Source of the DNA: Chloranthus sessilifolius
Lineage: Eukaryota > Streptophyta > Magnoliopsida > Chloranthales > Chloranthaceae
Assembly: GCA_021018995.1 (NCBI GenBank)
Contig: CM037593.1
Coordinates: 3,066,088 to 3,130,087, forward strand
DNA length: 64,000 nt
Direction: 5' to 3'
The notes under the pieces were generated by a model, which saw only the letters and a list, made by a program, of their open reading frames with translations, ran no database searches and had not been told where the DNA came from. Position numbers and translations under genes: made by a program. Below are positions 22,060 to 33,973 of the stretch, piece after piece; position 1 is the first letter of the stretch, and the number at the start of each line of letters is the position of its first letter.

Positions 22060-23828
22060 TGTTGGTGCACGCTTTTTCTAGGTTCCTTTCGGATCCTAGA
22101 ATAAGTGGTCCAATTCGGTCCATGTGGACTATGACGGAAAGTGATAGAATAATGAACTAGAAAATATTAAATGTTGCAAAAGAAATGAGGCGAATTCTAA
22201 ATAGAGAATATCTAGGTTGATGCGATCGCCAATTACAGATATTTATTGACGTTGTAACTCGTCACTGGGATGAGTGGGTGTAGGTCGAACTCCTCTACTG
22301 AACGTCAGCCCGCCAACTTCAGCAGCTACGAGTTGCCTAAGGTCTGACTAGTTTGATTTTCTACTCCTAATTGAAACTATCTAAGAAAGGGGGTGCTATA
22401 CTAAGGAGGATCGGCCTTATTTTCGAATACCCTCCGTAAGCTCCCTTGGGCAAATCGGCGAGGCTAAGGTTATTTTGAAAAGACTGAGAGAGGGTAGGGA
22501 CCTAATTCGCTCTAGGCTAAGGATTTGGGTAGGGGTTTACTAGGAATTTAATGCTAAGCGCTTCCTCTTTTAATACTCCTTCGAGAGTCAAGGCTAGTGG
22601 GTCAGTCCTGCTAGCTTGATTACCTGGGACTCCTAAAGAAGAGTCTGTACGTAATTCTAGAAGTCTAGAAAGCAACTCAACCCCTTCTTTGGAAGTCTCA
22701 GAGAGAACCTCAAATTTTCTAAAAGGGAAAAGCTTAAGAGAAAAGAGAAAAAACTAGTAAATTGGTGAGTTTGACCGTGGAGGAGGGTGCCTTTTTATAG
22801 GTAATAGGTCAATTATACGCATAGGGGAATGTACACAATTGGGCAATTGTGTGCATGACATCAAATGCTTAATTGAATTGCACACAAGGGTATCCACGCT
22901 TAATTGCCCAAAAGCCGATCACTGATTAGAGAATGATTGATTGATTGACTCAGTCAGGAATTCGAGTTCTAGTCCAACTGGGCTAATTACGCACATGGAG
23001 CCATGTGTGTAATCGAATTATGCGCATGGATCCATGTGGGTAATCTGAAACTTCAGGCGGTCCTAAGTATTGGAGTCTTGGTCTAACTTTAGGTTAATTG
23101 TGCGTAAGTCAGTACGCGCGCAATTGAATTAAGCGCATGATGTCATGCGCATAATTCGGGACCAATTACGTGCATGTTAGCACACGCGCAATCGAATTAC
23201 TTGCATGATGTCATGTGCATAATTCAATTTGTGAACTAAGACTTTAGAGATTTCTGGATAGATAGGCAGGTCTGGGCAGATAGACATGCATATTTACATG
23301 TAATATTATTTAAAGAAATGTCATAACTCTTTTCTTTCCATTTACTTTAGATATTATATGTAAATAACGAAATACCCCCCATTGGAATTCAATAAAAATA
23401 GTCTCGGATCAAAAATCTCAAAGAATAAAAAGTCAACTTTTCAGTTAAAGAACAAAATTCGATTTTTTATAATTTTATCAAATTTTTAACTTTCAAATGA
23501 AAAGCCTTTTTACAAAATTTTAAAGCCCATAAATTCTATCATATCAAAGTATTGCTAAAATATCAAAGTCCAATAAAAAAAATACACATATGGGCTTTCA
23601 AATGAGGAATATATTGTCAGGGGTCTAGCTCGACCTTTGATCTTTGATCAACATGGCCTAGGGTTTAACTACACACTATTGTTATGGTGCCTAATTCTTG
23701 GATTGTGGGGTTTTTAGGATTTTAAAACTCTTAGAGAGGGTTGGTTAATTTTCAAAAGTTATGGGCAAGTTCAAAGGTTGATCGAACAAGTTTGTATACT
23801 CTAAGAGGGCAAAAATGAGGTGTCTACA
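22060..23828. mobile_element. solo LTR, 1.77 kb
   Basis: Starts TGTTGGTGCACGC and ends GAGGTGTCTACA, a common end of plant gypsy LTRs. Flanks GTTGC and ATTGC match at 4 of 5. No internal domain, primer site or gag/pol is present, so this is an LTR left by recombination. It contains the hairpin array at 22811-23223. Confidence 0.72.
22811..23223. repeat. array of ~30-nt hairpins inside the solo LTR
   Basis: About nine units of the type AATTRYGCRCATG, a 4-5 nt spacer, then CATGYGCRTAATT. Clear units are at about 22984-23012, 23016-23044, 23129-23158 and 23197-23226, with weaker ones between. Confidence 0.8.
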
Positions 23829-24121
23829 ATTGCGATCAGAGATACCCAAAATTAAAGCACTAAATGCTCTCACCTCTTAACCCCCTGATCAAATTAGCTC
23901 TCTTTTCCAAGCATTGCTTGACACATCTTCTACTCTTCTCATGCTAGCTGCCCCTGCTTGACGCGTCTCCTCAATCCTCACCCATACAAGCAGCCGAACA
24001 CAGAAATACGAACGGTGCCGGTGATGTTGATGCTTGATACGTATCGGAGCCGTTACACATCGATTTGCCAGAAAATTGATATGCATTGGTATCGACCAAT
24101 ATTTGATACCTTGGTTATGAG

Positions 24122-25770
24122 TCTACCTAGAATAAACGCACTTGGAGATTTAGAAATAATATTTGGTAGGATAATTTTGAGATGATTGGCTAAAACTTTG
24201 AAAATAATTTTGTAGATGACATTGAAAAGTCTGATAGAACGAAAATCAACAAGCTTTTTAGGATTTTTTGTTTTAGGGATAAGAACAACATATGTTTTAT
24301 TAACCATAATTAAATCGGTTTTCCCATTCAAAAAATCAAGAACAAATTTACACACCGAAATTCCAACTATATGCTAGTATTTTTGAAAAAATAAAGGAAT
24401 CATACCATCATAACCAGGGGATTTTTTATAGGATGCATTTGGAAAGGTGTCTTTTGAACTTCAGTAGTAGTAAATTCCTTCACAAGTTCCGAGTTCTGAT
24501 AGGATGAAATTTTAGGATGAACACTAGCCAAAGCTTCTTCGATCCTGTTAGGTGATGACGATTCAAAAAGTCTCGAGTAATAAGAAGAGACTAATCTTTC
24601 GATATTTGCTTTCGACGTTTTTCATTGACCATCTTCATCACTCAGACCATGAATGTGATTGTGTTTTGTTCTTTGAAATGTATTAGAATAGAAGAATTTA
24701 GTATTTTTATCCCCGTGCTTAAACTACTTATCTTTTGATCTCTGTAACCAAAACATTTCTTCCTTTCTAAAAGCTTGTCAATACTGTTCTTCAACGCAAT
24801 TTCCTCTTGCGATTATGATATTGAGGATCTCTACTATAGAAAGAGTTAAGACACCTCAATGCCTTCTTTATCTGTTTTTGTATATTACCGAACGACGCTT
24901 GATTCCAACCCTTTAATTTCTGAGAAACTTTTGCTATTCTGTTGCAAATATTTGAAGAGGAGCTGATTTCATTCCAGTAGTCGTTGATAATATTGCTACA
25001 TTGATCAAATTTAATCCACATTGATTCAAAACGGATGGACGAATGTCACTCTTCCATTCACTGCTAGCTTACACACTCGAAATAAGGATTAGTACATGAT
25101 CGAATCGTGAGGAGAGATGAGTAACTTTTACATGAGGAAAAGAGTTAATCCAAGCCACTGAAGCTAGGGCTCTATCCAATCTTTCAACAATGAGTTCTAC
25201 TCCCTCCTTCTTAGTCGACCATGTAAATTTTGGCTCGACATATCCGAGATCTCTCAGACCACAACTGTCAATAGCATGTCGAAAGAGGTCCATTTTGCCT
25301 TGGGATCTCAAGATTCCACCGCCCTTTTCGTTCGCAAACATAACTTCATTAGAATCTCCACAAACAAGCCACGGAAGAGACAATCGATGGTTAAGTCTCT
25401 GGAGAAGCTCCCAACTATTTCCCCTATTGTGCGTTTTTGGAGCTCCATTGAACCTGGTTAAATGTCATTCACCTCTCTCATAATCGTTAGAGATAATGGT
25501 ATCAATGTGGTTTTTTGTCATAGACAGAAGTGAAACAAAACATTCCTCTTTCCAAAACAAAGCTAGACCACCCGAACACCCCACATCATCAGCTAAAATA
25601 CCATTTGTAAGCCCAAATTTGAATTTCAGAACTTCCATACGATTAGTGCAAGATTTTGACTCCATCAAGAAGACAATTGTAGGATCTTCATTCCGAATAA
25701 GTAATCGAGAGCTCGAACTATCTAGGGGTTCCAAGCCCCCGACAATTCCAACTTAAGATTTTCATTTTGT
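24122..25770 (-). pseudogene. LINE ORF2, endonuclease and start of reverse transcriptase
   Basis: Starts MKILSWNCRGL near 25764, a canonical L1 endonuclease opening, followed by LMESKSCTNRMEVLKFKFG, GLALFWKEE, WLVCGDSNEV, GYVEPKFTWS and VERLDRALASVAWINSF with an SRFDH motif near SDH. The linker KLKGWNQASFGNIQ (about 24900) and the RT start VYVVLIPKTKNPKKLVDFR (24230-24290; V for T at one site) run to PSAFILGRLIT, where the insertion cuts it. Several stops are present. Confidence 0.85.
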
Positions 25771-25807
25771 TCGGCAAGGTTGCATCGCAACGCTGCACTT
25801 TCATCAT

Positions 25808-26116
25808 TCATAACCACATAGTTGACAAGGACCTTGGAGTAGAGGAAGATACTGGTATTTTATTTGGGCAGTTTTGAAACTCTACGTCAAATTCTCTTTT
25901 TCTTTTCTTAATTAGATCAACAATACTGTCAGCCGATGCAAAAGAAATGAGGATAGGAACAAGGTTTGAAAATGAGGGCAGTGGGTTTTTCACTCCAAAA
26001 TCAGGAGAGGTTTTAGGCAAAAGATTAGAAGGTAATGGGGAGGGTAGGCTGTGATTGGGGATGGAGCTATCTTTTTTAGATTTTTCTTTGGGAGGGGGGA
26101 TGGGTTGATTGGGGTC
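25808..26116 (-). pseudogene. LINE ORF1 C-terminal remnant
   Basis: An open minus frame rich in Pro, Ser and Lys (PPPKEKSKKDSS..., IKKRKREFDVEFQN) ending just before ORF2. Position and composition fit an L1 ORF1 tail. No CCHC knuckle is visible. The apparent upstream extension to 26167 is Tourist MITE sequence. Confidence 0.5.
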
Positions 26117-26119
26117 TAA

Positions 26120-26360
26120 GGTTGCGTTTGGGTTAGCTCTTTTGGGGGCAAAGAGCAACTCTTTCACTTTTTGGCTCTAGTAAAGAACTACTTTTACTTT
26201 TGGTAACATAGCTTCTAGCCTTATTTGCTTTGGCGGGGAGCTATTTTAAGTGATAAAACTGCTCTATGCCTGCTCTATCTCAGAGCAAATTTCATCTGCT
26301 CTGACAGAGAGTAGGCAAAGAGCTGCTTATGCTCTTATAAGAGCTAACCCAAACACAACC
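26120..26360. mobile_element. Tourist-like MITE
   Basis: GGTTGCGTTTGGGTTAGCTC and GAGCTAACCCAAACACAACC are near-perfect ends with the 3-bp duplication TAA (26117-26119, 26361-26363), typical of PIF/Harbinger. It cut the LINE ORF1 remnant. Sibling at 7939-8177. Confidence 0.85.
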
Positions 26361-26363
26361 TAA

Positions 26364-26629
26364 ATTATCTAAGGATCTATGGTGCTAAATATTAGAATTA
26401 AAAAAAAATCTATCATGTGATTCGAAACAATGACTACCTTTAAATTTAATTGTTAAAACGGAATTTGGAGATTTACATGATAGCCACACATAAAAAAAAG
26501 TTTGATGACTTTAACTTATATGATCAAAATGTTATTTTTTAATACAATCTTTGGCCAACACATATTTCTATCGTGCCCTTCAAATCACAGGACATACATG
26601 ATGAAACTACATGCTTTTAATTTGGAATA
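26364..26629. other. no recognised feature
   Basis: AT-rich spacer. Confidence 0.45.
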
Positions 26630-27169
26630 GGTGCGTTTGAATAAGCTCCATGCAGCTCCCTGTCAGAGCATATTTTATTTGCTATCGCGGGGCCCACAAT
26701 TTTTTCTTAGAATAGCTTTGCGTCAGCAAAATGAGGGAAGGGAGTTGGTTTACCCATGGTATAAAAATTCAGCCGATACTGATACACATCGGCGATACGT
26801 ATTAGTTTCACGACAAACCGATATGTATCGGAATCTCAACTCGGTATCGGTATCGGTATCAGCCGATAGAGGCCCATATCAGCCGATACGGCATCGGTTT
26901 AGACCGATACGGGCCCGTATCAACTAATACGGCATCGGTTTAGACCGATACCTCTATTTTGTTTCTTTAAAAAAAAAAAAAAGCCCAATATGTATCAATA
27001 TAGGCCGATACGTATCAGCCGAGTCATATCGATCCTCCATGAATTGATACCCGAGTCCAATACCGATTTTGACACCTTGGGTTTACCAAACATGCTTCCA
27101 GCATTGTGCTGAAGAAAGCATGAAGTCCAAGAGCCACTGTTAAGCCTGGGAAAGCTAACCGAACGCACC
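26630..27169. mobile_element. Harbinger-like MITE interrupted by a hAT-like MITE
   Basis: GGTGCGTTTGAATAAGCTCC at the left and AAAGCTAACCGAACGCACC at the right are inverted ends. The 325-bp element at 26755-27079 sits inside. Without it the host MITE is about 210 bp. Confidence 0.7.
26755..27079. mobile_element. hAT-like MITE, GTATCGG-word family
   Basis: CATGGTATAAAAATTCAGCC to CCGATTTTGACACCTTG with the perfect 8-bp duplication GGTTTACC (26747-26754, 27080-27087). The interior is almost wholly CCGATAC/GTATCGG words. Confidence 0.9.
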
Positions 27170-27244
27170 TTTTATGTTAGGCCAAATGTGAAGAAAGTTA
27201 AATCCATGAGTTGCAGGGCTGACAATTAGAAGGGTTAAAAGATT

Positions 27245-27692
27245 GGGATAATGGCTCCCGACAGACACTTAAACACTATAATTAGTGTTTAAAAGATTTT
27301 ATAACACTAAAATTAGACTTTTAACAACCACATTATTGAATGTGATTATTATCATACTATTTGATGAACATATGTAATTAATCTAAACTATTTAAGTGGC
27401 AATCTATCATAGAAACATGTTGTAGCCCAAAAAAACCTGTCTATAAGAGGATGTTGACCATTCAATTGACGAGCTTTAATATCAGCCATTAAAATTGAAA
27501 ACAACAATTGATATCAAAGTCCACCGATCGGATGATTTAGATATTCACAAAACATCATTTTTAGATCTTTTGCACGTCAATCTATGATCTATTACTTTGA
27601 CGGTATAGATCACCCACATCTTATACAATAGATTGTGTAAGATCATTTACACATCACGTTGGTGTTTAATATACTGTCAGGAGAGTTGCTCT
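27245..27692. mobile_element. MITE with GGGATAATGGCTCC end
   Basis: Starts GGGATAATGGCTCCCGAC and ends with GTCAGGAGAGTTGCTC. A related copy with the same internal order (TTGATTATCCAxx, CTTTGACGGT, GATCACCCACATCTTA) is at 48269-48715. Confidence 0.65.
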
Positions 27693-27894
27693 AAAAGCTT
27701 TACTGTCTACCTGGGTAAGACAAAACAATCTCCATGCCTATTCAATCAATGGTTTCACATGTGAAAACTTTGGGCACATTCTGTGATTGTCAAAGTGTTA
27801 GTGTCACACCTTTTTTTTGTTTCAGCCACAACACTAAAATGAAGAAAAGACTCGAACCCCTTGAGTACGCAAAGAAAAAATTTTGGACTCATTT

Positions 27895-28130
27895 GAGTCA
27901 GATGATGGAGATTATTTTTTCGGGCCTATTATTATAAGATCAGATGTTGATTTCATGTAGCACACATTGTAAAAAGTGAAAACAATCACGGCGTACCATC
28001 AAATATGGTTCACATTCACTTTCTGGGACGTGTGTCATGTGAATTCAACATTTGACCGTATGATGGTAAGTCCATGATGTCTAAGATCAATTTGGGATGA
28101 AAAACAATCTCCATCATCTAATTCAAAGCA
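27895..28130. mobile_element. fold-back MITE
   Basis: GATGATGGAGATTATTTTTT at the left pairs with AAACAATCTCCATCATCT at the right. Inner arms GATTTCATGTAGCACACATTG and TGTGTCATGTGAATTCAAC pair across AAAAAGTGA/TCACTTTCTGGG (listed in parts). Confidence 0.65.
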
Positions 28131-28208
28131 TTCAACTGTTGTTTCAACACTCAAGTGATGTGGCTGTAAAAAGCAAAAGTGTCACCATAATATTTTCCTT
28201 GCCAAAAC

Positions 28209-28351
28209 GAAGGACAGATTTGTTAAGGGCAAAGTGCAAACAACTAATATGGCACGACGTAATTGATTGCACTGACCTGCATTAATTAAGAGTGCAATTG
28301 CATCATGCCACGTAAAGTGCCTGCACTTTGTCCTCAACAAATCTATCCTTC
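28209..28351. mobile_element. 143-bp MITE upstream of WDR26
   Basis: GAAGGACAGATTTGTTAAGG and AAGTGCA at the left, and TGCACTTTGTCC, TCAACAAATCTATCCTTC at the right, form ~28-bp inverted ends. It lies just upstream of the proposed 5' UTR, so it may lie in or near the promoter. Confidence 0.7.
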
Positions 28352-29688
28352 ATATTACACTCTCCTTTTAAATTACCCACTTACCCACTAGCAGAAAGAA
28401 TAACCCCCACCTTAACACATGGTGTGCGGATGCATCTGAATTCTGAAGTGCCCCCCTCACTTTTCTATTGTGAGAGAACAAAGCTAAAGGATTTAGGTCC
28501 CTTTCTTCCCTTTTTGAGTTGGTTTCCTCCAAGCCAAGACATCTCCAAGTCCCAAACGCCTGATATTGGGTTTTTTTATTATTTTTTTTTACTTCCAATG
28601 CAAAACAACCACTTGTAGAATATATTAATGTGGTGTAGACAAAGAGGAGAAAGAAAAGGCTTGTGTGAGGGTTTTGATCTCTTTCTCTCTCTCTCTCTCA
28701 GTTCTGTTCATACTTCATACATTATCTTTGACATGTTTTCATGGGTTTCTTAAATGGGCTTGTGCCACTTTGACCCAAATCGATTCATGTAGAGAAATCC
28801 CTTTCTGGGTTTTGTTTAATCAGCTGTTTTACCATCTGGGTAATTATTATTATTATTATTATCGGTATTATTTTTCTGGGGGAGATTTTGGTTCTGACCC
28901 TGGGTTAGATCCTGATGAATATCTTCTATGGGTTAACAATCTGATATTGATTAGTCATGTGCTCATATGTTGATTGTTTCTGATGTTGGAATTTATTTGT
29001 TTTTATGGTAATATATAATTACAATCAGAAATGTTTTAATTTTGAAGTAAAAATTAGTATTTGTTGGGCACTCTGAGGTATATACTGGAAATTTCAGTTC
29101 TTTATTTTTAATTTGGAATAATATTATTTGTTATTTTTTTGTACTTCATACGCAACTTTTTCATTTCATTTATGGATTATTCATTTAATATATATATATA
29201 TATCCTTGAATAGGATGTAGTTGCTTTCATTTTCATTTTTTATTTTTAGTTAATTACAATGTTACAGGAAAATTGATAATTCTTGATGAGAAACTGCATC
29301 TTAATTTGTAGGCGTTGTTCTTCTCTTTATTATGTGGTGTTTATCAATTTGTGTAGATTGGTTTTGATTTGGTGAACACTCTATTTCTGGTACTTTGCTT
29401 GATTGCTGAGCACGGGGTTTTTGTATATTCAAATATGTAGAAGTTTGTAGATTGGCCTGTTTCTCTGATCCATAGGAGTTCGGCGTCATTTTATGAATCT
29501 GTTGGTAAAGTTGTATATAGAGCTTTCTTTGTTTTGCTTCAGCAGAGATAAATTATCCCATTCAGTTAGATAGCACTTTCTCTGATTCAATCCGGAAAGT
29601 GATTATTTATTGGAAACACATAATTAATACGAGCTGGTATACTGACCCGTTTCTGTTTCTCAATCTGATTTGAATGGGTCAATGATTG

Positions 29689-29998
29689 GGTACATTTGGC
29701 ACTATTTTTCCTCAACTGTGCCATGTGATTGAAGGACCTGATGTAAAGATCTGGTGGTTTGAAGATCGCATAGAAAAATCATCTCCACTATGCCATTCAA
29801 AGTGCTCAGACACCTTTACAATGAATGGTTACCCTGTCAGTCTCCAAATCTATTTTAACCGTTTATTTTTAAGGTTTTCGATCCTTTGAATCACACGATG
29901 GAGATTTTTTTTTATGCAAACCTACCAGATCTTTACATCAAGTTCCTATACATCAAGTGGCACACTTCAATGAAAAATAGTAACACATATACCCAACC
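29689..29998. mobile_element. fold-back MITE in the leader intron
   Basis: TTTGGCACTATTTTTCCTC and TGAAAAATAGTAACAC pair, as do CTGATGTAAAGATCTGG and CCAGATCTTTACATCAAG. Non-coding. Confidence 0.65.
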
Positions 29999-30124
29999 TG
30001 TGACCCTTTCCAATCTAGATTGGGAATATGTCAGTACCCTATACCAGCTCAATTAATAGATAAATTAAACTGTCTGGTTGAGATTTGAGATAGCGCCCTC
30101 ACCATTGGAATAAATATTTTACAA

Positions 30125-30350
30125 ACCCACATCGTCCAAGTGGTAGGCCATCAGTTGAACTAAACTCAACCCAAAAGTTGAGACTATTAGAGGATTTGAA
30201 CCACCTGATTTTAGCACTTTAATATGGACCATCGTTCATATCTACCATCAGATCCATGTTAACGCTCGTTGATCGGATGGTCTAAATCCTCATATTGTTG
30301 TAATTTTTGGATTGAGTTAAGTTCAAATGGTAGTGGCCTGCCAGTTGGAT
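30125..30350. mobile_element. fold-back MITE in the leader intron
   Basis: CAAGTGGTAGGCCATCAGTTG pairs with CAGTGGCCTGCCAGTTGGATG-like sequence at 30325-30350 (first 15-20 bases shown). AGAGGATTTGAACCACCTGA pairs with GGATGGTCTAAATCCTC. Confidence 0.6.
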
Positions 30351-30828
30351 GACTTGGACTTATAAGAAATGTGCTCCATGTGGCACGCCGTAACCTAAAA
30401 GTGGGGTGGTGAGATTGTTTTCTCAACTAGATGGTGAGGAGACTCGACCTCTTAATAACGGAGGGTTTGTTTCTTAACCAAATTTATGCATATTACAGAT
30501 CTTTCTTTAATTATTTCAATCTTTTGATACGATCTTTTTTATATTTTAATCTTGCATGTGTTAATAGATGCTTAGCAGGCAAAATAGCTAAACGAGATTG
30601 CATTTTTAGTAATATAATGAATTGGCTATTAGATAGCTTGCTACTAAATTTGGGATGTGACTTCGTGCCTACTACATTTAGTTTCTGAGGGTTGATAATT
30701 ATTTATTATGCTGCTTTATGCAGGTTTTATTTCCAATCCAGCAAGAGGCATTATAGTCAAATCCACCAAGAGGCATCCAATTTGCCTTTTGCAGTGTTAA
30801 ATATTTATGGGCTGAATTCGGGCATTAC

Positions 30829-31614
30829 ATGGGAGGTGTAGAGGACAATGAACCACCCTCAAAACGTGTGAAAGTATCCTCAGGGGATTTGAGGAACTTC
30901 TATAGCAACTCCCCTCTTACCAGCTCCCTAGGAGATACAATGGCCCGACCTCTACCTTCCCAAGGGGACGGCGATATGATTGGTTCTAAAGGACTAATTA
31001 AACGGGTCGAATTCGTTAAAATCATTACGAAGGCCCTTTACTCTCTTGGTTATAAGAGAAGCGGCGCCCTTCTAGAAGAAGAGTCCGGAATACCATTAGA
31101 TTCATCTGTGGTGAATTTGTTTAGGAAACAAGTTCTCGATGGCAGCTTTAATGAAAGCCTTGCCACATTGCGTAAAATCAATCCCTTAGATGAAAACATT
31201 ACAAAGTTGGCATCTTTCTTTATATTGGAGCAGAAATTTTTTGAACTTCTCGAAGAGGAAAAGGTCATGGATGCGGTGAACACACTAAGAACGGAGATTA
31301 CGCCACTTGGCATCAACCAAAAGAGAGTGCATGAGCTTTCTTGTTGCATTGTTTCTCCTTCGCAGTGCGGTTTACTCGGGTTTGCTAGTGAAGATGTTGG
31401 GAGCTCCAAGTCGAGATTGAAGCTTATGGAGAGATTGCAGAAATTGCTTCCACCCACGGTTATGATACCCGACAGAAGGTTAGAGCATCTAGTCGAGCAG
31501 GCTCTTAGTGTGCAACGGGAAGCTTGTGTATATCACAACTCTTTGGATAGTGCGTTGTCATTGTACTCGGATCATCAGTGTGGAAGAGACCAGATTCCCT
31601 CTCGAACTACACAG
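30829..31614 (+). CDS. WDR26: WDR26 exon 1 (LisH and CTLH)
   Basis: 262 codons ending QIPSRTTQ at the donor ACACAG|GTTGGA. The reading frame stays open into the intron to about 32022, but that tail is low-complexity MITE sequence, not protein. Confidence 0.92.
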
Positions 31615-33918
31615 GTTGGAATTTGTATGAGATGTGGGAATCTTATGTCCTTTTTGTACTGTTCGTATCTTTTCTTTCTTCCCCTTCTTCACGGAGATAG
31701 TTTGAGCCATTGTGACAAAATACGCCTTTTTGTTTTGAAAATACGCATTTGTTTACTACAACGTACTAAACACGTATATTTCCCTTATTTTTTAATAAAA
31801 CACATATTTTCGTATAATATGCGTGTTAAACGTTTTTCCCCGTATTTTATTGTATTTTTAAAAAACAAAACTGTTTTAAGACTTTTAATATTATCTCTTT
31901 TTTTTTTCCCAACTTTTCTGTTTCTCGTCTTCCGCATTTTACAGTTTTTGTACCTTTCGATTTTTTCCTTTTTTATCCTGTATTGTGCTCTTTTTTCCGC
32001 CTTTCTCGCTCACCACATTTAACCTTACCCGTATTTTGTCACGTTGGTTCTTTAAGCGGAATACAATACAGTTTATACATGGTTTTGCTGTTCTCATATA
32101 GTGCAACACTTCAACTGTAAACAGTTGTCAGATTAAATTATGAGTTGTTATATGGTGATTGGCCAGTTCCCAAGAAAGCTTGAGAACGGGTCACTGATTT
32201 TGGACACATGGAACTCCTTTTTAGTAAGTGTGGTACTTGATGCGAAGGACACTTATACAAAGATCTGGAGGATCTAAGATTGGATGGAAAAACATCTCCA
32301 TCGTGTGATTCAAAACGGTCAAACACCTTTAAATTAAATTGATACCATGTAAATCTTCAAAATCAGTTTTAGCCGTTCATTTTAGAGGCATTTGACTGCT
32401 TTGATTCACACGATAGATGTGTTTTTGTTAATGCAATATTTGATTAACCTGATCTTTAGATTGTAGTCTTCATCATATGATACACTTTTCAAAAAATAGT
32501 GTCACGGACTCACAGGTCCAAAAAAATGACCCTTCTCAAACTTGCTTGGCAACAGATCGGTTACCATATACTAGCTCTTAATTCTTTAATTATACACTTA
32601 CAATCAAATGGTGATGACGACAATGATCAGATTGAAAAAGTGGCAAATAGGAATTCTATATTCATCTTTTCATATGTATGTGCACCATATGGAATTTTGA
32701 TTTATTTTAGTATCATGAGTTCATCTGCTACCTTTTGTACTTATTGCTTCAGAAATGTGCAAGAAAACTTCTTTCGCTTGTTCAGATCACAAGAACACAA
32801 CGAGAAAATATATTTTTGGTTATCCATTTGCTTAGCAGTATTGATTATGTACGATATATGCTTACGTAAATTGGACTTGAAGTTATTCAATAGGTTGGAT
32901 TTGAAGTTATTCCATCTATTGGAATAAAAGGGCTAACCCTTTTGGGAGTGGAATTCCTTTTTAAGCAATGATTGCATTTCAAGAATCTCATTACTTTTAC
33001 AAAATATTGACCTGGACCCTTTTTTCTTCTTCTAATGGCATCCGAAACCACTTTTTTTTGCAAACTCTACCTCATTCATTATCACCTTGTCCCATCTTTT
33101 TGGGGTTAGCTTTGGGCGTCTTATTTCCATCTTTTTGGGGTTAGCTTTGGGCATCTTATTTCTCCGCTCATTTCTGTTCAAAGCTAAGCTCTCTGTTACT
33201 CCAGAGTCCTTTATTTAGTTTCTCACTGCTTTTTTCCAAACCTTTGTTAGTCTTCGTCTTCTCCAACTTCTTGTGCATCTATCATTTCGATCTTTCGTAC
33301 AAGGCAATTTTAGGTCTTCGATGGACATGCCCAAACCGTCTCAAAAGACATTATATAGTTTTCTTTATTGGTGTCACCGCTAGACTTCCTTTTATGTACT
33401 TGTTCTTAATTTTATCCTTTATTGTTACTCTGGGCATCTATCCCAAGTTACCCTTCTCAGCCACATGAATTCTGTTTTCTTGTTACTTCTTTGTAGTCCA
33501 ACATTTTGCACAATATAGTAATTAATGTCTCCTCTTCTCCCAAACCTGCATTGATCGTATTTGAGATGTCCTCCAACCAGCATTAGGTTGTATAGTAGAG
33601 ATCATACTTATTTTTTCCCCGATCATCTTCTAGAATGTGCTACACTGCCAATCCATATATATGGTCTTTGTTTTGTAATTTTAAATCTCTAAATTTAAAG
33701 CCTTTCTCCAAAGTTCCAACCTATCATTTAATTGTTTCATTTTTTGGCCAATTATTGTTACATCATCAGCAAACAACATATAGTATGAGCATAGTCACAA
33801 AAGTCAACTTTTTAAAAAAATCGGAAAAAGTCGGGGACTTGCAGTCATGCCGACTTTATTGCCGATTAATCAGCCAAGTCACGACTCAGCCGCCTATTGG
33901 CGATGTTTGTGATAGGGG

Positions 33919-33973
<55 letters not shown>

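Larger units (their letters stand above)
21405..24113. mobile_element. 2.7-kb hAT-like element inserted in the LINE
   Basis: Ends CAGGGTATCAAAATCGG and CCAATATTTGATACCTTG, with a perfect 8-bp duplication GTTATGAG (21397-21404 and 24114-24121) that restores the LINE frame when removed. GTATCGG words lie near both termini. The middle holds a fold-back MITE and a solo LTR, so the original element was probably short. No transposase is seen. Confidence 0.87.
18920..26116 (-). mobile_element. L1-type LINE with RNase H, split by a 2.7-kb insertion
   Basis: Minus-strand L1: ORF1 remnant (25808-26116), then ORF2 with endonuclease, reverse transcriptase, zf-RVT and a C-terminal RNase H. Frameshifts and stops are frequent. 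An insertion at 21405-24113 splits the reverse transcriptase exactly at the GRLIT|DNS motif and duplicates GTTATGAG. Without the insertion the LINE spans about 4.5 kb. The RNase H places it in the plant L1 lineage that carries this domain. Confidence 0.88.
28430..30828 (+). other. probable WDR26 5' UTR with a leader intron
   Basis: A CT-rich, photosynthesis-unrelated leader-like segment (CTCTCT near 28680-28700) ends at a good donor, ATCTGG|GTAATT (28839/28840). An acceptor TTTATGCAG|GTTTT at 30723/30724 precedes 105 nt that lead without another ATG in frame to the start codon at 30829. Homologous plant genes often have leader introns. The transcription start is not visible and the exon assignment is tentative. 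Confidence 0.35.

Noticed and set aside
29301..29489. Small ORFs in the WDR26 leader intron as an upstream gene
   Set aside because: Under 70 codons, no domain, and no conserved splice partners.
31615..32022. Extension of WDR26 exon 1 frame for another 136 codons
   Set aside because: It crosses a good donor and runs into low-complexity MITE sequence; the homologous protein continues at 49389.
32499..32927. 142-codon plus ORF in WDR26 intron 1
   Set aside because: Overlaps the right arm of a fold-back MITE and has no recognisable domain.
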